This document shows positions 26,337 to 35,258 of a stretch of DNA of 64,000 bases, in pieces. The position numbers and the translations under genes were made by a program. Each line of letters opens with the position of its first letter. Position 1 is the first letter of the stretch. The notes below the pieces were generated by a model, which did no database searches, was not told the DNA's origin, and saw only the letters and a program-made list of their open reading frames with translations. Source of the DNA: Sphingomonas kaistensis (lineage in GTDB: Bacteria; Pseudomonadota; Alphaproteobacteria; Sphingomonadales; Sphingomonadaceae). Location of the stretch: the NCBI RefSeq assembly GCF_011927725.1, contig NZ_JAATJC010000001.1, forward strand, positions 565,001 to 629,000, given 5' to 3'.

Positions 26337-26953
26337 ACCGACCGATCCTGATTACCGATTGCGACGAAGTCCTGCTCCACATGGTCCGCCACTTCTCCTC
26401 CTGGCTGGAAGAAGCCGAGGACGTGCTGTTCCGGCCCGAAGACGGTGACATGTCGCAGGCGCTGAAATATCGGGCCAGCGGCGAGGTGGTGCCCAAGGCC
26501 GAGGTCTGGTCCTACCTGGGGCGCTTCTTCGAAGGGGAGATGGGCCGGCAGACCTTGGTGCCGGGCGCGGTCGAGGCGCTTGGCCGGATCGGCGAGACGG
26601 CGGACATCGTGATCCTCACCAACCTTCCGCACAAGGCGCATCCGTGGCGGGTCGAGCAGCTGGCGGCCCACGACATCCATCATGAGGTGGTCTGCAATAG
26701 CGGGGGCAAGGGCGAGCCGCTGAAGTCGATCATCGAGCGGCACCGGGCGACGCGCAGCGTGTTCGTCGACGACCTTGCCCAGCACCACGCCTCGGTGGCG
26801 GCGCATTCGCCCGAAACCTTCCGCCTGCACATGATCGCCGAGCCGAGCCTTGCCGCAGTCACCCCACCGGCCGCGGCGGCCCACGCCCGGATCGACGACT
26901 GGGCGGAAGCCACTCCCTGGATCCTCGAACGACTGGAAGGCCGAAATCAATGA
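26333..26953 (+). CDS. HAD family hydrolase
   Basis: A 206-residue HAD-superfamily enzyme, probably a phosphatase. Motif I is ITDCDEVLL (nucleophile Asp plus the +2 Asp), motif II is in IVILTNLP, and motifs III/IV are GGKGEP and FVDDLAQHH. Its start overlaps DUF3572 and its stop overlaps the SDR start, giving a coupled three-gene run. Substrate unknown. Confidence 0.87.
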   Translation: MNRPILITDCDEVLLHMVRHFSSWLEEAEDVLFRPEDGDMSQALKYRASGEVVPKAEVWSYLGRFFEGEMGRQTLVPGAVEALGRIGETADIVILTNLPHKAHPWRVEQLAAHDIHHEVVCNSGGKGEPLKSIIERHRATRSVFVDDLAQHHASVAAHSPETFRLHMIAEPSLAAVTPPAAAAHARIDDWAEATPWILERLEGRNQ

Positions 26954-27693
26954 AGACCTGCCTCATCACCGGCGCCACCGCGGGGATCGGCGCCGCCTCC
27001 GCTCGCGCCTTCGTAGGGGCTGGCTGGCGGGTGATCGGGACCGGTCGGCGCGAGGAGCGGCTGAAGGCGCTGCAGGAAGAGCTTGGCGCTGCCTTCCTTC
27101 CGCTCAGTATCGACATGCAACACCTCGACGAGGTCGAGACGCTGGCGAAGCTCGATGGCGAGTGGGCGGGGATCGACTGCCTCGTCAATAATGCCGGGCT
27201 GGCACCGCCGATGGCCGACCTGCAGGACAGCAAGTGGGACGACCTCAAGACCGTTCTCGACACCAATGTCACCGGGCTGGTCGCGCTGACCCGGGCCTGC
27301 CTGCCCAAGCTGATCGCCGCCCGCGGACTGGTCGTGAACCTGTCGTCGGTGGCGGGCAATTACCCGTATCGCGGCGGCGCGGTGTACGGCGGGACCAAGG
27401 CGTTCGTGCGCCAGTTCAGCCTGGCCCTGCGCAACGACCTTGCCGGAACCGGGGTCAGGGTGACCTCGATCGAGCCGGGCATGGCCGAGACCGAGTTCAC
27501 GGTGGTCCGCAACGGCGGCGACCAGGCGGCATCGGACGCGCTTTATGCCGGGGTCGAGCCGATGACGGCGGAGGATCTTGCGGGCACCATCCTGTGGGTG
27601 GCGAGCCAGCCGCCGCATCTCAACTTCAATTCGATCGAGCTGATGCCGACCCGCCAGAGCTGGGCCGGCTTCGCGATGACCCGCCAATCTTGA
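26950..27693 (+). CDS. Short-chain dehydrogenase/reductase (YdfG-like)
   Basis: A 247-residue classical SDR. The NAD(P) loop is TGATAGIGAA, the structural NNAG is in VNNAGLAPP, and the catalytic Ser and Tyr-xxx-Lys are in LSSVAG and VYGGTKAF. The Arg-rich stretch after the second strand (TGRREERL) suggests NADP. It resembles the serine/3-hydroxy acid dehydrogenases of the YdfG group. It overlaps the HAD gene by four bases. Confidence 0.9.
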   Translation: MKTCLITGATAGIGAASARAFVGAGWRVIGTGRREERLKALQEELGAAFLPLSIDMQHLDEVETLAKLDGEWAGIDCLVNNAGLAPPMADLQDSKWDDLKTVLDTNVTGLVALTRACLPKLIAARGLVVNLSSVAGNYPYRGGAVYGGTKAFVRQFSLALRNDLAGTGVRVTSIEPGMAETEFTVVRNGGDQAASDALYAGVEPMTAEDLAGTILWVASQPPHLNFNSIELMPTRQSWAGFAMTRQS

Positions 27694-27724
27694 CCTCGGG
27701 CGCGCAAGAAGCCACTCGGCGCGC

Positions 27725-28189
27725 ATGAGCATCGACCAGCGCCTCGCCGAACTCGGCATCACCCTTCCCGAAGCCGCCGCCCCGGTCGCGGCTTATGTTC
27801 CCGTGGTCCAGAGCGGCAACCTGCTGTTCGTGTCGGGCCAGGTCAGCTTTGCCGAGGACGGCAGCCGGATCACCGGCCGGCTGGGCGAGGACATGAGCCT
27901 CGAGGCCGGCCAGGAAGCCGCGCGCCGCTGCGGGCTGATGGTGCTGGCGCAGGTCGCCCAAGCGCTCGGCGGTTCGCTCGACCGGGTCAGCCGGATCGTG
28001 AAGCTCGGCGTGTTCGTCAATTCGACCGGCGATTTCACCGACCAGCCCAAGGTCGCCAACGGCGCATCGGAGCTGATGCAGGACGTGTTCGGCGAAGCCG
28101 GCCGCCACTCGCGCGCGGCGGTCGGCGTACCGGCGCTGCCGCTTGGCGTCGCGGTCGAGGTGGATGCGATTGTCGAGGTCCGCGACTGA
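27725..28189 (+). CDS. RidA/YjgF-family protein
   Basis: A 154-residue member of the larger Rid subfamily found in alphaproteobacteria. RidA deaminates reactive enamines and imines, but this subgroup often lacks the key Arg, and I cannot tell its activity. The core GNLLFVSGQVSFAEDG and the C-terminal SRAAVGVPALPLGVAVEVDAI match the fold. The next gene overlaps its end. Confidence 0.88.
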   Translation: MSIDQRLAELGITLPEAAAPVAAYVPVVQSGNLLFVSGQVSFAEDGSRITGRLGEDMSLEAGQEAARRCGLMVLAQVAQALGGSLDRVSRIVKLGVFVNSTGDFTDQPKVANGASELMQDVFGEAGRHSRAAVGVPALPLGVAVEVDAIVEVRD

Positions 28190-28892
28190 GCGGCTCTTCG
28201 CTGGGACGGCCGGCTTCGCGCATCGCGGCCGGCACGGTCCCGGCGTTCCCGAGAACAGCATGGCGGCGTTCCGCGCCGCGATCGCCGCGGGGGCGGGGAT
28301 CGAGTGCGACCTGCGGCTGAGCCGCGACGGCTTCGCGATGCTGTTTCACGATTCCAGCCTCGAGCGGATGTGCGGGATCGCGGCGGAAACCGAATCGGTG
28401 CACGCCGCAACGCTGATGGCGCTGCCGCTTGGCGCAACCGTCGAGCGCATTCCCTGGCTTGGCGCGCTGCTGGAACTGGCCGGTGACGACACGCCGCTGC
28501 TGCTGGAGCTGAAGACGCGGGCGGGCGATCCGCCGCCGCCGATCGACCTGCTGTGCCGGACGGTGGCGCGCGACCTTGCCCGGCATCGCGGGCCGGCGGG
28601 TGTGATGAGCTTCGATCCGAGGGTCGGGGCATGGTTCGCGCGGCATGCCCCGGACATTCCGCGCGGGCTGGTCATCGCCGATGCGACGCCCGGCTGGCGG
28701 CGCTTCGCGATGCTGGGCGTGGCGCGTCCCACCTTCCTCGCGGTCGAGACGGCGGCGGCGGCGAGGCCGTGGGTGGCGGCGGCGCGGCGGCGCTGGCCGG
28801 TTTCCAGCTGGACGGTTCGCACCGCCGTGGAGCGCGAAGCCCTTTCGGATCGGGTCGATGCGCTTATCTGGGAGGGCGATGGCCGACCATGA
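28164..28892 (+). CDS. Glycerophosphodiester phosphodiesterase
   Basis: A 242-residue GDPD enzyme predicted to split glycerophosphodiesters into glycerol-3-phosphate and an alcohol. The motifs are complete: AHRG, PENSMAAF, IECDLRLSRDG and FHD. There is no signal peptide, so it is cytosolic. The start is uncertain: ATG 28164 and TTG 28170 both lie inside the RidA gene and no later start retains the AHRG motif, so overlap is unavoidable. The following GNAT gene overlaps its end by 14 bases. Confidence 0.88.
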   Translation: MRLSRSATERLFAGTAGFAHRGRHGPGVPENSMAAFRAAIAAGAGIECDLRLSRDGFAMLFHDSSLERMCGIAAETESVHAATLMALPLGATVERIPWLGALLELAGDDTPLLLELKTRAGDPPPPIDLLCRTVARDLARHRGPAGVMSFDPRVGAWFARHAPDIPRGLVIADATPGWRRFAMLGVARPTFLAVETAAAARPWVAAARRRWPVSSWTVRTAVEREALSDRVDALIWEGDGRP

Positions 28893-30006
28893 TCCTGTCG
28901 AGGCGCGTATCGCCGAATCCTTCGCATCGGTGGAGGCTTCGACGTGGGACGCGCTGGCGGGACCGGCCGATCCGTTCCTGAGCCATGCGTTCCTGCTTGC
29001 GCTGGAGGAATCGGGCAGCGTTGGCGGTGGCAGCGGCTGGAGCCCCCTGCCGCTGCTGATCAGCCAAGGCGGCGAGACGATCGGCGCCGCGCCCGCTTAC
29101 CTCAAGTCCCACAGCCAGGGCGAATATGTGTTCGACCATGGCTGGGCCGATGCCTGGAGCCGCGCGGGCGGGGACTATTATCCCAAGCTGCAGATTGCGG
29201 TGCCGTTCACCCCGGTGGTCGGACGCCGGCTGCTGGGGGCGCAGCCGGGGCTGGTGCTGGCCGCCGCCGAGACACTGGTGCAGCAGAACGGCCTGTCGTC
29301 GGCGCACGCGACCTTCCTTTCCGAGGAGGAGGCCGACATCGCGGAGGGGCGCGGCTGGCTGGTCCGGCACGGGGTGCAGTTCCACTGGCACGGCGCTGGG
29401 GAGAGCGACTTCGACGGCTTCCTGGCCCGCTGCAGCAGCCGAAAGCGCAAGGTCATCCGCAAGGAGCGCGCCGCAGCGCGCGAGGGGCTGACCTTCCGCC
29501 ATCTTCGCGGGGCCGAGATTGGCGCGCCCGAGATGGACGCGATGTGGCGGTTCTACCAGGACACCGGAAGCCGCAAATGGGGCCAACCCTATCTCACCCG
29601 CGCCTTCTTCCGGTCCGCGGTCGAGCGGCTGGGCGACCAGTTGCTGCTGTTCCTGGCGGAGCGGGACGGAAGGCCGATCGCCGGAGCGCTCAACTGGGTG
29701 GGCGAGGACACGCTGTACGGCCGCTATTGGGGGTGCAGCGAGGAAGTGCCGTTCCTGCACTTCGAGCTTTGCTATTACCAGGCGATCGACTGGGCGATCG
29801 CGCAAGGCCTGGGCACGGTGCAGGCCGGGGCGCAGGGCGAGCACAAGCTGGCCCGCGGCTACGAGCCGGTGCTGACCCGCAGTGTCCACTTCATCCCGCA
29901 TCCGCAATTCCGGTCGGCGGTCGCCGACTTCCTGCTGCGCGAGCGCGAGGCGATGCAGTTCGAACTGGAAGCGCTGCGGACCGAGCTGCCGTTCCGCAAG
30001 GACTGA
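28879..30006 (+). CDS. GNAT/FemAB-like protein (DUF482, COG3146)
   Basis: A 375-residue protein of a family with two GNAT-like folds, related to peptidoglycan-type aminoacyltransferases (FemAB). The segment CSSRKRKVIRKERAAAREGL and the later GRYWGC-xxxxxFLHFELCYYQ block are typical. The substrate is unknown. The start ATG 28879 lies 14 bases before the GDPD stop. It ends a run of seven tightly packed plus-strand genes and is followed by a bidirectional terminator. Confidence 0.85.
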   Translation: MADHDPVEARIAESFASVEASTWDALAGPADPFLSHAFLLALEESGSVGGGSGWSPLPLLISQGGETIGAAPAYLKSHSQGEYVFDHGWADAWSRAGGDYYPKLQIAVPFTPVVGRRLLGAQPGLVLAAAETLVQQNGLSSAHATFLSEEEADIAEGRGWLVRHGVQFHWHGAGESDFDGFLARCSSRKRKVIRKERAAAREGLTFRHLRGAEIGAPEMDAMWRFYQDTGSRKWGQPYLTRAFFRSAVERLGDQLLLFLAERDGRPIAGALNWVGEDTLYGRYWGCSEEVPFLHFELCYYQAIDWAIAQGLGTVQAGAQGEHKLARGYEPVLTRSVHFIPHPQFRSAVADFLLREREAMQFELEALRTELPFRKD

Positions 30007-30016
30007 AGGCAAAGAA

Positions 30017-30050
30017 AAAGGCCCGCCGGGAGTGCCCGGCGAGCCTTTCT
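30017..30050. terminator. Bidirectional terminator
   Basis: AAAGGC...GCCTTT outer arms and CGCCGGG/CCCGGCG inner arms (30017-30048) around a 4-base loop, with T-rich flanks on both strands. It separates the GNAT gene (plus) from the convergent cold-shock gene (minus). Confidence 0.8.
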
Positions 30051-30083
30051 TGCCCCTCGCGCGAACGCGAGTGAGACCGATCC

Positions 30084-30938
30084 TTAGCCCTGAAGCGGGC
30101 TGAGGTTCACGGCCGCATGCTTGCCCCGGCGGTCGACTTCGAGTTCGAACTCGAGCCGGTCGCCTTCGTTGAGGCTGGTCATTCCGGCGCGCTCGACGGC
30201 CGAAACGTGGACAAACGCGTCCGGCTGTCCGTCATCGCGCTGGATGAAGCCGAAGCCCTTCATGGCGTTGAAGAACTTGACGGTGCCCGAAGCCTTTTCG
30301 CCGGTCAGCTGACGCTGCGGCGCGGCCGCGGCGCGCTCAACCGCAAGCGGTTCGCCGTCGATGCGGAGGTTGGTCGCCGAGATACGCCCGCCGCGATCGA
30401 CCAGCGTGAACTCCAGCGGCTGACCGTCGGCGAGGTCGGTGAGACCCGCCTGTTCGACCGCCGAGATGTGCACGAACACGTCTTCGCCGCCGTCATCGCG
30501 GACCACGAAGCCGAAGCCCTTCTGCGGGTTGAAGAACTTGACGACGCCCTTGCCTTCGCCAACGACCTGCGGGGGCATGCCGCCACCGGCACCGCCGCCA
30601 CCGCCGCCGCGGAAACCACCGCCGCCGCCGCCGCCGCCAAAGCGACCGCCGCCGCCACCGCCGAAGCGATCGCCGCCGCCGCCGCCGAAGCCGCCGCCAC
30701 CGCCGCCGCGATAGCCACCGCCACCGCCACCGCCGCCGCCGTAACCGCCGCCGCCACCGCCACGGTATCCACCGCCGCCGCCGCCGCCGAAGCGGTCACC
30801 ACCGCCGAAGCCGCCGCCGCCGAAGTCGCCGCCGCCAAAGCCGCCGCCACCGAAATCGCCGCCACCGCCGCCGAAATCACCCTTGCTGTCGCGTCCGCGA
30901 CCACCGCGGTCGCCCTTACGCCCTCGATCGTAACCCAT
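30084..30938 (-). CDS. Two-domain cold-shock protein with Gly-rich N-terminus
   Basis: A 284-residue protein with a long Gly-rich N-terminal tract (about residues 15-125, rich in GGGGG, FGG and YRGG) followed by two cold-shock domains (about 133-200 and 215-280). Each has the RNP1-like KGFGF and RNP2-like VFVHISAV/AFVHVSAV motifs that bind single-stranded RNA or DNA. Paired CSDs are usual in alphaproteobacteria, but the glycine-rich head is not. It probably acts as an RNA chaperone. A promoter is 26 bases upstream. Confidence 0.9.
   Translation of the reverse strand: MGYDRGRKGDRGGRGRDSKGDFGGGGGDFGGGGFGGGDFGGGGFGGGDRFGGGGGGGYRGGGGGGYGGGGGGGGGYRGGGGGGFGGGGGDRFGGGGGGRFGGGGGGGGFRGGGGGGAGGGMPPQVVGEGKGVVKFFNPQKGFGFVVRDDGGEDVFVHISAVEQAGLTDLADGQPLEFTLVDRGGRISATNLRIDGEPLAVERAAAAPQRQLTGEKASGTVKFFNAMKGFGFIQRDDGQPDAFVHVSAVERAGMTSLNEGDRLEFELEVDRRGKHAAVNLSPLQG
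30575..30880 (-). repeat. CCGCCG-type low-complexity repeat in cold-shock gene
   Basis: About 300 bases of near-continuous CCGCCGCC/CCACCG triplets, coding for glycine runs with interspersed Phe, Tyr, Arg and Asp. The repeats are imperfect and codon-phased. There is no spacer structure that would suggest CRISPR. Confidence 0.7.
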
Positions 30939-30963
30939 GCCCGTGCAAACTTCCTCGAACCCG

Positions 30964-30993
30964 ATTCTATTCAAACCAACGCGCTGGGCTCAA
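30964..30993 (-). promoter_or_regulatory. Cold-shock gene promoter
   Basis: -35 TTGAGC (30988-30993), 18-base spacer, -10 TAGAAT (30964-30969). The 5' leader would be only about 20 bases and includes the GGAAG ribosome site. That is unlike the long leader of E. coli cspA. Confidence 0.5.
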
Positions 30994-31137
30994 CGGCGCA
31001 ACCGGTCACGACATGCCCCGAGGGACATGATTCCGTCTGCGACCCTACAGGAAAAAAGGGCATTGCTCTAGCCGTTTGTCTAGGCCTTGGCGTCATCACC
31101 CGTTAAGCGGGCGTGAAGCACAGGGTAGCGCAGCATC

Positions 31138-31758
31138 ATGGCCATCACTTTCCACGAAGAAGACTTGCCCTCGCAGGATCTGTTCTCAGACGGACCGATC
31201 GCCGTCGATACGGAGGCGATGGGGCTCCACCCGGGGCGCGACCGGCTGTGCCTAGTCCAGCTCAGCGATGGCAGCGGCAACGAGCATTTGGTCCGCTTTT
31301 CGCCCGGCAGCGACTATGCCGCGCCCAACCTCAAGGCGCTGCTCGGCGATCCTGACCGGCTCAAGCTCTATCATTTCGCGCGCTTCGACATCGCCATCAT
31401 GCGCCATTACCTCGGGATCATGGCCGCCCCGTTGTACTGCACCCGGACCGCCTCGCGGCTGGTGCGGACCTATACCGACCGCCACGGCCTCAAGGAGCTT
31501 GTGAAAGAGCTGCTCGGCACCGACATCAACAAGCAGCAGCAGACCAGCGACTGGGGCGGGCCCGAGCTCAGCGACGCCCAGCGCGACTATGCCGCAAGCG
31601 ACGTGCGCTACCTCCATGCCTTGAAGGAAAAGCTCGACGTCCGGCTGCAGCGCGAGGGGCGGATGGCGCTTGCGCAATCCTGCTTCGACTTCCTTCCGGC
31701 GCGCGCCGAGCTCGACCTTGCCGGCTGGCCCGAGACGGACATCTTCGCGCACAGCTGA
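31138..31758 (+). CDS. rnd: Ribonuclease D, catalytic domain only
   Basis: A 206-residue 3'-5' exoribonuclease of the DEDDy type. The acids are in AVDTEAMGL (motif I), FARFDIA (motif II) and the Tyr/Asp YAASDVRYL (motif III). It lacks the C-terminal HRDC domains of E. coli RNase D, as is common for short alphaproteobacterial forms. Its stop overlaps the lptC start (TGATG), placing it first in the lpt-rpoN operon. Confidence 0.9.
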   Translation: MAITFHEEDLPSQDLFSDGPIAVDTEAMGLHPGRDRLCLVQLSDGSGNEHLVRFSPGSDYAAPNLKALLGDPDRLKLYHFARFDIAIMRHYLGIMAAPLYCTRTASRLVRTYTDRHGLKELVKELLGTDINKQQQTSDWGGPELSDAQRDYAASDVRYLHALKEKLDVRLQREGRMALAQSCFDFLPARAELDLAGWPETDIFAHS

Positions 31759-32483
31759 TGAGCGAAGCCGCCAACCTCCAGCGCGAAAAGGCGCAGCATT
31801 GGGCGGAGCCGGGAAGCCGGCACGACAAGCTGGTCAGCACGCTCAAGATCGCACTGCCGTCGGCGGTGGGCGTGGTCGCGGCCATCTTCCTGATGCTCCC
31901 GCTGACCGAGGACCAGGAAGTCAGCTTCATCCTCGACAAGAAGGATGTCGGCCGGGCCGAGGAGCGGATGAAGATCGAGGCGGCGCGCTACAGCGGGACC
32001 GACGACAAGGGACAGCCGTTCGTGCTGATCGCCGACCGCGCGGTGCAGCAGACCAGCAACGTGCCGGTGGTCGACATCAACGGCATGCGCGCGCGGCTTG
32101 GGCTGGCCCAAGGGCCGGCGACCATCGAGGCGCTGCGGGGGCGCTATGACCTCGACCGGCAGCAGGTAGCGGTCAGCGGCCCGGTGCGGGTCAGCGGACC
32201 CGACGGCGAGCAGCTGGTCACCCGCGACGTGCTGATCGACCTCAAGAGCCGGCAGGTCCGGAGCACCGGCCAGACCGGCGGGCAGATGCCGGTCGGAAGC
32301 TTCAACGCGGACAACATGTCGGCCGATCTCGGCACCCGGCAGGTGGCGCTCAACGGCGCGGTGACCGGCAAGCTGGCGCTGGGCACCTTCAGCGCGGGGC
32401 GGATGCGGGCCGATCTCGACAGCCGGGTCGTGGTACTGGATGGCGGTGCGCGGTTGAAAATCACGCCCGGCACGGTCAGATGA
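31758..32483 (+). CDS. lptC: LPS export protein LptC
   Basis: A 241-residue bitopic protein. One transmembrane helix (about residues 34-55, IALPSAVGVVAAIFLMLPL) anchors a periplasmic beta-jellyroll that takes LPS from the LptB2FG complex and passes it to LptA. The family core DINGMRARLGL and the GGQMPVGSF strand region are present. It overlaps rnd and lptA by one and four bases. At 241 residues it is longer than the roughly 190 of E. coli. Confidence 0.9.
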   Translation: MSEAANLQREKAQHWAEPGSRHDKLVSTLKIALPSAVGVVAAIFLMLPLTEDQEVSFILDKKDVGRAEERMKIEAARYSGTDDKGQPFVLIADRAVQQTSNVPVVDINGMRARLGLAQGPATIEALRGRYDLDRQQVAVSGPVRVSGPDGEQLVTRDVLIDLKSRQVRSTGQTGGQMPVGSFNADNMSADLGTRQVALNGAVTGKLALGTFSAGRMRADLDSRVVVLDGGARLKITPGTVR

Positions 32484-33031
32484 GCCGCATGGGCAAATTC
32501 TCCAACCTCGTCGCCGCGTTCGCGCTGGCCGCCACCATGGCCGGAGGCGTCGCACTTGCCCAGACGCAGGGTGGGCCGGTGTCCGCGCTGAAGGGGCATG
32601 ACAGCAATGCCCCGATCGACGTGGCGAGCGACCGGATCGAGGTGCAGGACCGCGCCGACCGCGCGATCTTCGCCGGCAACGTCAAGGTCCGCCAGGCCGA
32701 GCTCGCCCTCGATACCGAGCGGCTCACCGTCGCCTACACCAGCGCCGGCGGGCTCCAGATCGATCGGCTCGACGCCAGCGGCGGGGTGGTGGTGCGCAGC
32801 CCGTCCGAGACCGCGCGCGGCGATTTCGGAATTTACGACCTCAACCGGCGGCTGATCACCCTGATCGGTTCGGTCCAGCTGCAGCGCGGCGATTCGCGGA
32901 TCAGCGGCGGGCGGATGACCATCGACCTCGATAGCGGGCGCGCGGTGGTCGACGGCGGGCCGGCCGGGGTCGGCGAAAGCGGCGGCCGGGTGACTGGGCG
33001 CTTCACCGTTCCCCAGCGCCGCGGCGGCTGA
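32480..33031 (+). CDS. lptA: LPS transport periplasmic protein LptA
   Basis: A 183-residue OstA-domain protein that forms the periplasmic bridge carrying LPS between LptC and LptD. A signal peptide (AATMAGGVALAQ) is followed by the OstA fold: PIDVASDRIEVQDRADRAIFAGNV is the family signature. ATG 32480 overlaps the lptC stop (ATGA); a second ATG three codons later is also possible. Confidence 0.92.
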   Translation: MSRMGKFSNLVAAFALAATMAGGVALAQTQGGPVSALKGHDSNAPIDVASDRIEVQDRADRAIFAGNVKVRQAELALDTERLTVAYTSAGGLQIDRLDASGGVVVRSPSETARGDFGIYDLNRRLITLIGSVQLQRGDSRISGGRMTIDLDSGRAVVDGGPAGVGESGGRVTGRFTVPQRRGG

Positions 33032-33035
33032 CCCG

Positions 33036-33812
33036 GTGAACGAGGCCAGCGCCATCCCCCTGGCGGCGGACGACGCCCCGCCAGCCGCCATGCGCGGGCT
33101 CGAGGTCCGCAGCATCGCCAAGAGCTACGACAAGCGGCAGGTCCTGCGCGACGTCAGCCTGGAAGTGCATCGCGGCGAGGTGGTCGGGCTGCTGGGCCCC
33201 AACGGCGCCGGCAAGACCACCTGCTTCTATTCGGTGATGGGGCTGGTGAAGCCCGACCATGGCCGGATCATGATGGACGGGCGGGACATCACCCCGTTGC
33301 CGATGTACCGCCGGGCGATCCTCGGCCTCGGCTACCTGCCGCAGGAAACCAGCATTTTTCGCGGGCTGACGGTCGAACAGAACATCATGGCGGTGCTGGA
33401 AGTGGCCGAGCCCGATCGCGACGCGCGCGCCGCCCGGCTCGAGCAATTGCTTGGCGAGTTCGGGCTGACCGGTCTTCGAGCGTCGCCTGCGATGGCGCTG
33501 TCGGGCGGCGAACGGCGCCGCTGCGAGATCGCCCGGGCGCTTGCCGCCGACCCCAAGATCATGCTGCTCGACGAGCCGTTCGCGGGCATCGACCCGATCA
33601 GCATCAGCGACATCCGCGACCTCGTCCGCGACCTCAAGGGGCGCGACATCGGGGTCCTGATCACCGACCATAATGTCCGCGAAACGCTGGACATCGTCGA
33701 CCGCGCCTGCATCATCTACGACGGCCAGGTGCTGTTCGCCGGAACTCCGGAAGCACTGGTCGCGGACCAGGACGTGCGCCGGCTGTATCTCGGCGAATCG
33801 TTTGAATTGTAA
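33036..33812 (+). CDS. lptB: LPS export ABC transporter ATP-binding protein
   Basis: A 258-residue ABC ATPase that powers LPS extraction from the inner membrane with LptFG. It has Walker A GPNGAGKTT, the signature LSGGERRRCEIARAL, Walker B IMLLDEPFAGID and the switch His in ITDHNVRE. The start is GTG 33036, four bases after lptA. The roughly 20-residue acidic N-terminal extension is not conserved. rpoN follows after 17 bases, as in many proteobacteria. Confidence 0.96.
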   Translation: MNEASAIPLAADDAPPAAMRGLEVRSIAKSYDKRQVLRDVSLEVHRGEVVGLLGPNGAGKTTCFYSVMGLVKPDHGRIMMDGRDITPLPMYRRAILGLGYLPQETSIFRGLTVEQNIMAVLEVAEPDRDARAARLEQLLGEFGLTGLRASPAMALSGGERRRCEIARALAADPKIMLLDEPFAGIDPISISDIRDLVRDLKGRDIGVLITDHNVRETLDIVDRACIIYDGQVLFAGTPEALVADQDVRRLYLGESFEL

Positions 33813-33829
33813 GGACTTAGGCGCGGCAG

Positions 33830-35254
33830 ATGGGACTGGGACCGGGACTTCACCTCCGCGCTTCCCAGTCGCTGGTGATGAGCCAGCAGCTTCAGGCCGC
33901 GATCAAGCTCCTCCAGCTGACCAACCTCGAGGTCGAGGCCGCGATCGCCGACGAGCTGGCCAAGAACCCGCTGCTGGAGATGGGCAGCGAGGGCGACGTG
34001 GTGGTGCGCGAGGACGTCGAATATGGCGACGCGCCGGCCGACCCCAAGGGCGCCGACGAGCTTGGCGGGCGCGGTGACGAGGCGCTGGACAGCGACTGGC
34101 GCGAGGCGGCGGGGGAAACCGACGCCGGCTACGAGATCGGCGCGGCGCAGGACGACGGGTTCGACTTCGACCGGCTGGCGAGTTGCGAGACGGGCCTGTG
34201 CGAGCATCTGATGGGCCAGCTGCACGGCGCCGGGCGGGTCGCGGAGGCGATCGTCCACGAACTGGAGGAAACCGGCTGGCTGACCACGCCGCTCAAGGAC
34301 ATTGCCGCGGCGCTGGAAGTGTCGATCAAAGAGGTCGAGGCAGGCCTCAGGCAGGTCCAGGCGCTCGATCCGGCGGGAGTCGGGGCGCGCAACCTTGCCG
34401 AATGCCTGGCGCTGCAGGCCAAGGCGGCGGACCGCTACGATCCGGCGATGGCGCGGCTGATCGCCAACCTCGACCTGCTGTCGCGCGGGCAGACCGCCGC
34501 CCTGAAGCGGATCTGCGGGGTCGATGACGAGGATCTGGCGGACATGATCCGCGAGCTTCGCGCCTATGACCCCAAGCCCGGTTGCCGCTTCGCCGCCGAA
34601 CCGCAGACCGCGGCCGAGCCCGACGTGCTGGTCCGCCAGACCCGGACCGGCTTCGTGGTCGAATTGAACCCCGCCACCCTGCCCCGGGTGCTGGTCAACC
34701 GGCGCTATCACCAGGAGCTGAAGACCGCCTCGGCCGGCGACCGCAAGAGCCGGGCGTGGCTGTCAGAGCAGTATCAAAGCGCGTCATGGCTGGTCCGCGC
34801 CCTCGACCAGCGCGCGCGGACCATCGTCAAGGTCGCAAGCGCGATCGTCACCGCGCAGGAAGGCTTCTTCCGCGACGGCGTACGAGCCCTGCGCCCGCTG
34901 ACCATGGCCAAGGTCGCCGAGGCGGTGGAGATGCACGAAAGCACGGTCAGCCGGGTGGCGGCGGCGAAAAGCCTGCTGTGCGACCATGGCCTGTTCGAGC
35001 TTCGCAGCTTCTTTTCGAGCGGGGTCGCAGCCGAGGATGGCGAGGGCGCCAGCGCCGACGCGGTCAAGGCGGCGATCCAGCGGCTGGTGGCGGCCGAAAC
35101 CGAAGTGCTGAGCGACGACCAGCTGGTCGACCTGCTCAAGGAGCAGGGCATGGTGCTGGCCCGGCGCACGGTGGCCAAATATCGCGAAGCGGTGGGGATC
35201 GGGTCGAGCGTCCAGCGGCGCCGGCAGCGCGCGATCCAGGGCAAGGCGGCCTAA
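33830..35254 (+). CDS. rpoN: RNA polymerase sigma-54 factor
   Basis: A 474-residue sigma factor that recognises GG-N10-GC promoters and needs AAA+ activators. Region I (LRASQSLVMSQQLQAAIKLL) is the activator-contact segment, an acidic region II follows, and the C-terminal RpoN box is ARRTVAKYREAVG (about residues 440-452). It is last in the rnd-lptCAB-rpoN operon. The hpf and ptsN genes that usually follow are missing. Confidence 0.96.
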   Translation: MGLGPGLHLRASQSLVMSQQLQAAIKLLQLTNLEVEAAIADELAKNPLLEMGSEGDVVVREDVEYGDAPADPKGADELGGRGDEALDSDWREAAGETDAGYEIGAAQDDGFDFDRLASCETGLCEHLMGQLHGAGRVAEAIVHELEETGWLTTPLKDIAAALEVSIKEVEAGLRQVQALDPAGVGARNLAECLALQAKAADRYDPAMARLIANLDLLSRGQTAALKRICGVDDEDLADMIRELRAYDPKPGCRFAAEPQTAAEPDVLVRQTRTGFVVELNPATLPRVLVNRRYHQELKTASAGDRKSRAWLSEQYQSASWLVRALDQRARTIVKVASAIVTAQEGFFRDGVRALRPLTMAKVAEAVEMHESTVSRVAAAKSLLCDHGLFELRSFFSSGVAAEDGEGASADAVKAAIQRLVAAETEVLSDDQLVDLLKEQGMVLARRTVAKYREAVGIGSSVQRRRQRAIQGKAA

Positions 35255-35258
35255 AGCG

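Noticed and set aside
30575..30880. Regular CCGCCG repeats that look like an array
   Set aside because: There are no unique spacers of constant length and no cas genes. The repeat is in frame and codes for glycine.
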